The notes under the pieces: generated by a model
Database searches by the model: none
The model's input: the letters and a program-made list of their open reading frames with translations, nothing else
What the model was told of the DNA's origin: nothing
Position numbers and translations under genes: made by a program
In this document: one piece after another, positions 58,238 through 64,000 of the stretch
Numbering within the stretch: position 1 is the stretch's first letter
How the letters are laid out: every line of letters starts with the position of its first letter
Source: Ascochyta rabiei
Taxonomy: Eukaryota > Ascomycota > Dothideomycetes > Pleosporales > Didymellaceae
Assembly: GCF_004011695.2 (NCBI RefSeq)
Contig: NC_082416.1
Coordinates: 1,674,001 to 1,738,000 of the forward strand
Direction: 5' to 3'
DNA length: 64,000 bases

Positions 58238-61200
58238 CACACCTTTAGCTTAGAGAATTATTAAGCTGGTAGTTATGGAAATGTAAGGTCTTTAAGTTAT
58301 TCTTAAATTTCCTTAAGAGCTACAGTATTTGTTACCTATACTAGCTCTGTAATAGTAAGGCTATCTTATTAAAGGAAACCCTCCTAATTGTTTGCTAGTA
58401 GGACCTTTATTATGCTGTCTGCGATTATATTTGCTAACTACACAAATTCTATCTTAATTATACCCTTAGATACGTCTTATCTAATCTAATAGTTATAGAT
58501 ACCTACATATTAAAGTTTAGTTTAGAGATAGGAAACTTCCTCTGTTACTAAGCGTATAGTTTGCTTATTATTACACTAGAGATCAATAGTACGCATGTCT
58601 ATTTTTATTTAGAGTTTGTAGAGTAGTCTTAATATAAAGAGTGCTTCTTTAGCTACTTGTAAGAGAGCTAGTAGCTCTGCCTTAGTAGTTAATGTGGTAA
58701 CTGTGTCTTGCTTATTAGCTCACTATGTAATAAGTCTACTAAATAGTCTTATAGCGTATCCTTGTGAGATTTTGGAACTTAGGGTATTATCTGCAAATAA
58801 AGCGTTACTTGCAATTTGTAGTCCTTTAGCTCCTCCTAGTTATAGAGCTTGTTGCTTAGTATCTTAGAGGTATAGTAGTACTTAATCTGCAGCGTTATAG
58901 TGCTTAGGTCCTAGATTTACTAAGAAGCAAGCTAGTTATATGGTAGTAAAAGTAATATCTAGCCTTATAGTAACTGCAGTAAAAAGCAACAACCTAACTT
59001 ACGTTAATATTTTTTACTTTCTACTAGCGCTGCTAGACTGTTTCTTATGCGAAGTTCTATTGCTGCTATAGGAGTATTGTGTTAAATATCCTGCCTATTA
59101 GCTAAGTAGCTAATCTTGTCTAAGTATGCAGCTTGTAATAGTTAGATCTTTTAATCTGCTCTTTTTTAGATAATTTCTATGCTAAGGAACTACTAAAGGT
59201 TGTCTTCTCTTGTAAATTTGTAACTATTTTATAAGTATCTAATTACTTCTTACGCTTTACGCTCCTTATCTCTACAGTACGTAAGTATAATATTGTTAAT
59301 ATAGAAGAAAGTAATAACTCTATCTCTAATTAGGCAGCACGGCTTATAGGGTATAATCTGGAACCCTAGTGCCTTAAGCGTTGTGGTAAAATCTTTCTAC
59401 TAGGGGAGTAGGGAGATACAGAGACCGTATAACACCTTGTTTATTTATAGAATTATTCTAGGGTTCTAGTAGCCTTTAGGTATTTTTATGTAAACCTCTT
59501 AATCTATTATTCTATAGACAAACGTGTTTATAACATTATATTATATTAGCTCTATATTATAGTAAGCTGTAATTGCTATTATTATTTAAAATAATTAGCT
59601 AGTAAGCGTGGCTGCGTAAGTGTCTTATAAGGTTACATCTTATTATTAGTTGCCTTTAACTACTAGTTGCGCCTTATACTTTAGTAAATAATAGTGTTTA
59701 TTAAGCTTATAGGTATATACCTACATACAGTTAAGGATATATTATCCTCTTAATTTAATCTTCTTTAATAATATTTCTAACTATAATTTTATATCCTAAT
59801 AACTTGCAAGGTGTACTTACTTAGCCTCTTAGAATAATTTGCCTATTAGGTAGTCCTTAAGCTTGGTTCGGCAAGTTAGCAAAGGTGGAGGTTAACTGCA
59901 ATAGGGCTTTAAGCCTGTAGTAAGTATTCTTATTATCTTAGCCTTGTCTATAACTTCTCCTCTGTATTATCTAATAAAACTAGCTTAGGTTCCTAGTATA
60001 AAGGCTGCTACCTAGGGGACAGTTGTTAAGGACACTTGTTGCGTTAGATCTAGTTATTCTCTAGGTATTAACTGTGCAAGTAGTGCTAGAGGAGGTAGTA
60101 TAGATAGAGGTGTTAGGTAATTATCCCTAATCTTCCTTCCTTAGTAGTAGCCTAGTTAGTCTACTTTGTTTTGTTCTTCTAAACATTCTTAAGCAATATT
60201 GTCTTTATAGAAGGATTCTGTTTCTAATTGCTAGTATAGAGTTAGTAGCTTAATAGTCCTAACATGTGTTGCTATCTCCTCTAGCGTCTTATACATTAGG
60301 CTAGCTTTTAGATCTTTAATCTCTCTATTAAATATTAACAGTTTGTTAAATACAACATCCTAGGTACTAATTACTTTAGCAAGTAATAGTATCTATATTT
60401 AATATTTGTTTAATAATTAGTATCCTACTAGATAACTAATCTATACCTTTAGATCTAGGCGTTAAAGGTGTAATCTGCCTCTGTGTGTATTATTAGTTAT
60501 TGCAAATGCCTTACAGCTGTATGCTTTAAGTTGTGCAAAATTAAGTTTATCTAATAATATTACTCTCCTATTACTAAAAGTAACTTATGTAAAGAATATT
60601 TTATAGAGTGTTTTCTAATAGTTTATGTAGTTTAGAGTTCTGTGGTAGAGGTATACTGCAGCTCTTGTAGTTCTAGCTACAGTTCCTAGGAGAGGTTAGT
60701 GTTAAGCTGCATAGCGCCAGCTTTCTCCTTATTTACGCCCCCTAAGTGTTCTACGCTTCTATTTTGTGCTTATGTATCTAGTGCAGAAGGTTTAATAACA
60801 ATTCCTTGTGTTACTAACTATCTTTTAACCTCTAGCTTAACAGTTGTTATTTTATTGTCTACCTTAATAGTCTTTATAGATATGTTATAGTTATTTTTAA
60901 GAAATAGTATTAATGTTAATAAGGCTTTAATAATAGATTTTGCTATTTAGTTGTTAGTAAAGTAGAGATCCTATTAGAGGCCTAAGAATTTGTTAGTAAT
61001 TAATAATTAGCTCTTCTCTTTTGTTACCCCTTAAGCTTCATAGGTGTAGAAATTCATACTTAGTCTTTCCTATAGGCTGTTATTATATGTGCGTAGGGCT
61101 TAGCTTATTTATTGCCTTAACTTTGCTCTTCTATAGGAATTACACTCTACTGTAGTAATGCCCTTAATGCGCACTTCTTAAGTTTGTTATACAAGGTGTT

Positions 61201-61504
61201 TTACTACTGCTAGGCTAGGATAACCTAGTTGCTTGTGCTATAGTGTGGTAAAGGCTCTTTGTAGTCTCTTTTTAGATTTTAATGTAGTTTTATGCGTGTA
61301 GTATAAGGCATCTCGCAATTCCTTATACTCTAGTACCTATTAATTAAATATTTTAGTAATAGTGTAGATAATTTTGTTGTTAAGTCTTTGTAGGGTTATT
61401 GATTTTGTCTAGGTATCCTACTATATTCCTAATTGTCTTAGAAGGTAGAAAGATACTAAATTGCATAGTAGGTTAGAGCAGACTACTACATTATACAGTG
61501 TTTT
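58067..61504 (-). mobile_element. Ty1/copia element 2, minus strand, 5' part missing, RIP-degraded
   Basis: The left (3') LTR at 58067-58237 (171 bp) starts TGTTAGAT and ends ATCTAACA, followed internally by a minus-strand polypurine tract (taaaggtgtg). The internal order matches Copia1a: RNase H (tagctctgccttagtagttaatg near 58670), RT (VITFFYINNI near 59285) and integrase to about 61300. It diverges strongly from Copia1a in LTR and sequence. It ends at the LTR of a Copia1 copy at 61505 and has no right LTR. Confidence 0.8.
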
Positions 61505-62674
61505 TGTCAGATAATATACTTAATGTTTAAAAATAATAATAAAGGTAATTAATTGATAATTATCTGTCTTAATCGCTAATTTTATGTGTGTGTGCCGCTA
61601 GCACCTAAATTAACCAAGGTTAACCCTAACCCCCTAACTTGGTTCAGCAAGGTCAGTTATCTGACACACCCCCTTAGCTTTAAGGCCCTATTAAAGCTAG
61701 ACACAATTAGCTCTTAATGTACCTCTAGGTTAGTAAGCTTTTAGTTAAGTAATTCTATCTAGGTGTTAGCTGGCTTTCTTTGTTTAGTATGTTTCCCTAC
61801 TCCTAGCTATCTTAGAAATGTTAACTACTTGCTTGCAGGCAGGGCCTTTGTAAGTCTATTAGCTAGTATCTTAGTGGATAGGACATAGGTTACTATTATA
61901 GTGCCTTTGTTTGCCTCTTGTTGCAGCTAATAGTTGTAAATGTCTACATGTTGTAGTTTAGTTGAGAGTTTTAAGACTTCCTTATTAATTAATTAGATAG
62001 TCTAGGTATTATTATATTAAATAGTAATTATTAATTATAAGAGGTGTATGCTAAGTTCTAATAATAGTTATAAGATAAAGATAGCTTCCTTAGCTACCTG
62101 TGCTAGGGCAAGTAGCTCCCTGTGCTAGGGCAAGTAGCTCTACTTTAGTTGTTAATGTAGTAACTGTGTCTTGTTTATTAGCTCTCTAGGTAATAGGTCC
62201 TCTATATAGTTTAATAGTATATCTATAAAAGCTCTTCCTGTTAAGATTATTATTAGCAAATAATGCATTACTAGCAACTACTAGGTGCCTGTTACCTCTA
62301 AAGGTAAGGGATAGGTCTTGTATTCCTTATAGGTATAATAGCACTTAATCTGCTGCGTTATAGTGCTGCTGTCTAGGGTTAGTTAGAAACAGTGCCATCC
62401 TAGATGTAACAAAGGCAATGTTAGGCCTAGTAGTAACTGTAGTAAAGAGGAGAGATCTAATCTTTTTCTAGTATTTGTTAATTTCTAATGCTACAGCTTC
62501 CCCTTTATTTAGTAGAAGCTTAATACTAAATATTAGTGTGTTATGTTGTATGTCTGTCTTGTCTGCTAGAGAGCTAATTTTGTTAATAAATAACGCCTAT
62601 AAGAGAAGGATACTTAGGTTGTCTTAATCTTAGGTTATCTCTACTTCTAGGAACTATTGCACTTTATTTCCTCC
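61505..62674 (-). mobile_element. Copia1 second copy (Copia1b), 3' part only, minus strand
   Basis: The LTR at 61505-61666 (TGTCAGATAA...TTATCTGACA, 162 bp) is followed by sequence aligned with 9223-10205 of Copia1a (RNase H and the start of RT). Homology ends at about 62674, where unrelated, un-RIPed sequence starts with CAGTG. The LTR ends are less RIP-altered than in copy 1a. Confidence 0.88.
62098..62141. repeat. 22-bp tandem duplication in Copia1b
   Basis: ctgtgctagggcaagtagctc occurs twice in a row here but once in Copia1a (near 9656), so this is a local duplication after the copies separated. 22 bp shifts the RNase H frame. Confidence 0.85.
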
Positions 62675-62800
62675 CAGTGATTATACGAACAAAGACAGTG
62701 TATTTGTTCGCTTTGCCTATGTAAATTTTAGCGTGAGCACAGACACTCGACTGTATTTGTTCGCTTTTTCAGCGTGAATTTGTTCGCTGTTCCTGAAGTC
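62675..62800. mobile_element. Putative left terminus of a DNA transposon interrupting Copia1b
   Basis: Exactly where Copia1b homology stops the sequence reads CAGTGATTATACGAACAAAG. It then carries three copies of a TTTGTTCGC motif (about 62702, 62756, 62778) and one inverted (cgaacaaag). CAGTG starts and repeated subterminal motifs are typical of several DNA transposon superfamilies (for example hAT or KDZ-like). The other end would lie beyond the window, so this is an inference. Confidence 0.45.
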
Positions 62801-62989
62801 AAATATTGCTGCAACGATTGCGGAACGTGTACAAAGTGCGTCCCAATTGTATGTTGAATTTCTAGAAGAATCGAGCATACGGTACGTGAGTGGAATATAG
62901 TAGATGTTTCAATATTAATGTTCGCAATGTTGTAGGGCAGTATCGATAAGGTATGTAGCACAATGTTCAGAGTTAAGCGCAGGTAACAT

Positions 62990-64000
62990 CTACTCTACAG
63001 GATAGAACAATTCAAGCAAAGTTAGCTGACGCAACCGCAGAGCTGGCGTAGGACTCTTCGGCGAAGCATGACTTTGCTCTCTGGTGCTGTCGTTAACGCT
63101 GTTGTCAGTTTCGTCGTCTTTGCTGTCTTAAATCTCTTCCACCTCGTAGATGGTTGCTGGCGCCTCCGCCTCAATGCTCAGCGTTTTCTTCTCGTTAATG
63201 GGCCCGCCAGCAATTCCCTCTGGCCCTAACCAGTTCTTAAGTGCCTTGCTAGCTGCACAAATGTCTGGACACTCCTTCTTAAGTAGCTTAATCCAGACAT
63301 GCAGCTGGCCTACACGGAGGGTGCGTTCTATCTAGCGATTCGCAATCTCGTCGTGTGGTATCAGGGTCAGAATGCCCCAGCCTAGCTCCTGACTAATGGA
63401 GTACCAGCGCATGGCTTGGCCTAACCGTCGTCTAAACACCTGCTTGTCCTTCTTAGTAGCGTTGGGACTAACTAACTCTACTAGCGCTGCAACTGCCTCT
63501 GTGCGGATCTGTCCCTTTCCGTATCAATTTCGCGTCCTGTCGTTGCTAGATACAAAGTCGTTATGCCAGATCTGCGCTATCTTGTTGGAGTATGCTTGAC
63601 CTAGGAGAGCTGACGCCCATCAAGACTCGATATAGACAGCTGCTAGCTCTGCTTTATAACGTGTGCACATGTTCCAGGCAAAGCAGAAATCCCTGTCAGC
63701 ATCGTTGCGCACACTCAGCAGCTGCAAGCGCTTAGCTCCCGCACCGGTCCTGCTCTGGCTGCCAGCGAGCTCGCTGCCACCTCTGAAGGGTGAGCCACGT
63801 TCTCGCCAAGCCTGCAGGAACTGGGCAGCGTGGTACCGAGAGGACTGGTTTCCAAGCACGCGCGCTTTCTCTAGAAGGGTGCAGGCCGTGAGGTAGGGAG
63901 TTTGGGTGGAGCTGTAGAAGTCCGTGTCATCGGAGACCGGCTGCTTGATGATCCAGGCGACAACGGACTCGTCCTTTTGCACAATAGAGGTGTAGGCAGC
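62990..64000 (-). pseudogene. Unidentified protein-coding frame with four RIP-type stops, 5' end outside window
   Basis: One minus-strand frame runs without indels from the window edge to TAG at 62990-62992 (at least 336 codons). It is interrupted by TGA at 63620-63622 and 63524-63526, TAG at 63332-63334 and TAA at 63128-63130, each one C-to-T or G-to-A step from a sense codon. Codon use is GC-rich. Readable parts include YLTACTLLEKARVLGNQSS, AMRWYSISQELGWGILTLIP, RTLRVGQLHVWIKLLKKECP and a Ser/Asp/Glu-rich tail. I recognise no family. Its place behind a CAGTG terminus suggests a cargo or transposase gene of that element; it may instead be a host gene. The stops occur at about one in eighty codons, so RIP here is light. 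Confidence 0.6.

Overview
This window is AT-rich, gene-poor DNA from a filamentous ascomycete, most likely a Dothideomycete of the Pleosporales type (an inference from element families and intron style; no marker gene names the species). Nearly all of it is transposable-element sequence decayed by C-to-T change in CpA context on both strands, the signature of repeat-induced point mutation (RIP). Ancestral CAA, CAG and TGG codons now read TAA or TAG, while CpG-rich words survive, so element proteins are readable only as frames crossed by many TAA/TAG stops.

Layout. 1-3717: pol of a chromodomain Ty3/gypsy element (+). 3718-5608: its presumed LTR and unassigned sequence. 5609-5810: LTR of a second gypsy family. 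5811-9059: another gypsy pol (+). 9060-14253: full-length Ty1/copia element (-). 14254-28535: 3' end of a LINE split by two complete gypsy elements, A (14320-20992, -) and B (21057-27820, -), each flanked by LTRs of equal length and RIP-altered 5-bp target duplications. 28551-29760: gypsy LTR and a repeat unit with tRNA-like sequence. 29764-30198: MITE. 30623-32485: complete pogo/Fot1-type DNA transposon remnant (+). 32.5-35.1 kb: an un-RIPed island with one apparently intact multi-exon gene, a secreted type-B carboxylesterase-like protein whose nucleophile serine is replaced by alanine. 36.5 kb: GGGTA-rich tandem repeat. 37.98-44.09 kb (-) and 49.99-56.13 kb (+): two long LINE copies in opposite orientation with their 5' ends facing each other, around a 5.9-kb spacer that holds a broken small secreted cysteine-rich protein gene (45884-46196). 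56.13-62.67 kb: a LINE fragment, a second copia family and a second copy of the first copia family, all (-). 62675-64000: the putative left end of a further DNA element with a decayed reading frame (-) that runs off the window.

Functionally this is a TE graveyard holding two secreted-protein genes, one intact and one broken, plus a bare signal-peptide relic. That is the compartment in which plant-associated fungi often keep fast-evolving secreted proteins. The order of nested insertions gives a partial relative chronology, and the few un-RIPed inserts (for example the 196-bp solo LTR at 48862) are probably younger or too short or too rare to have been targeted.
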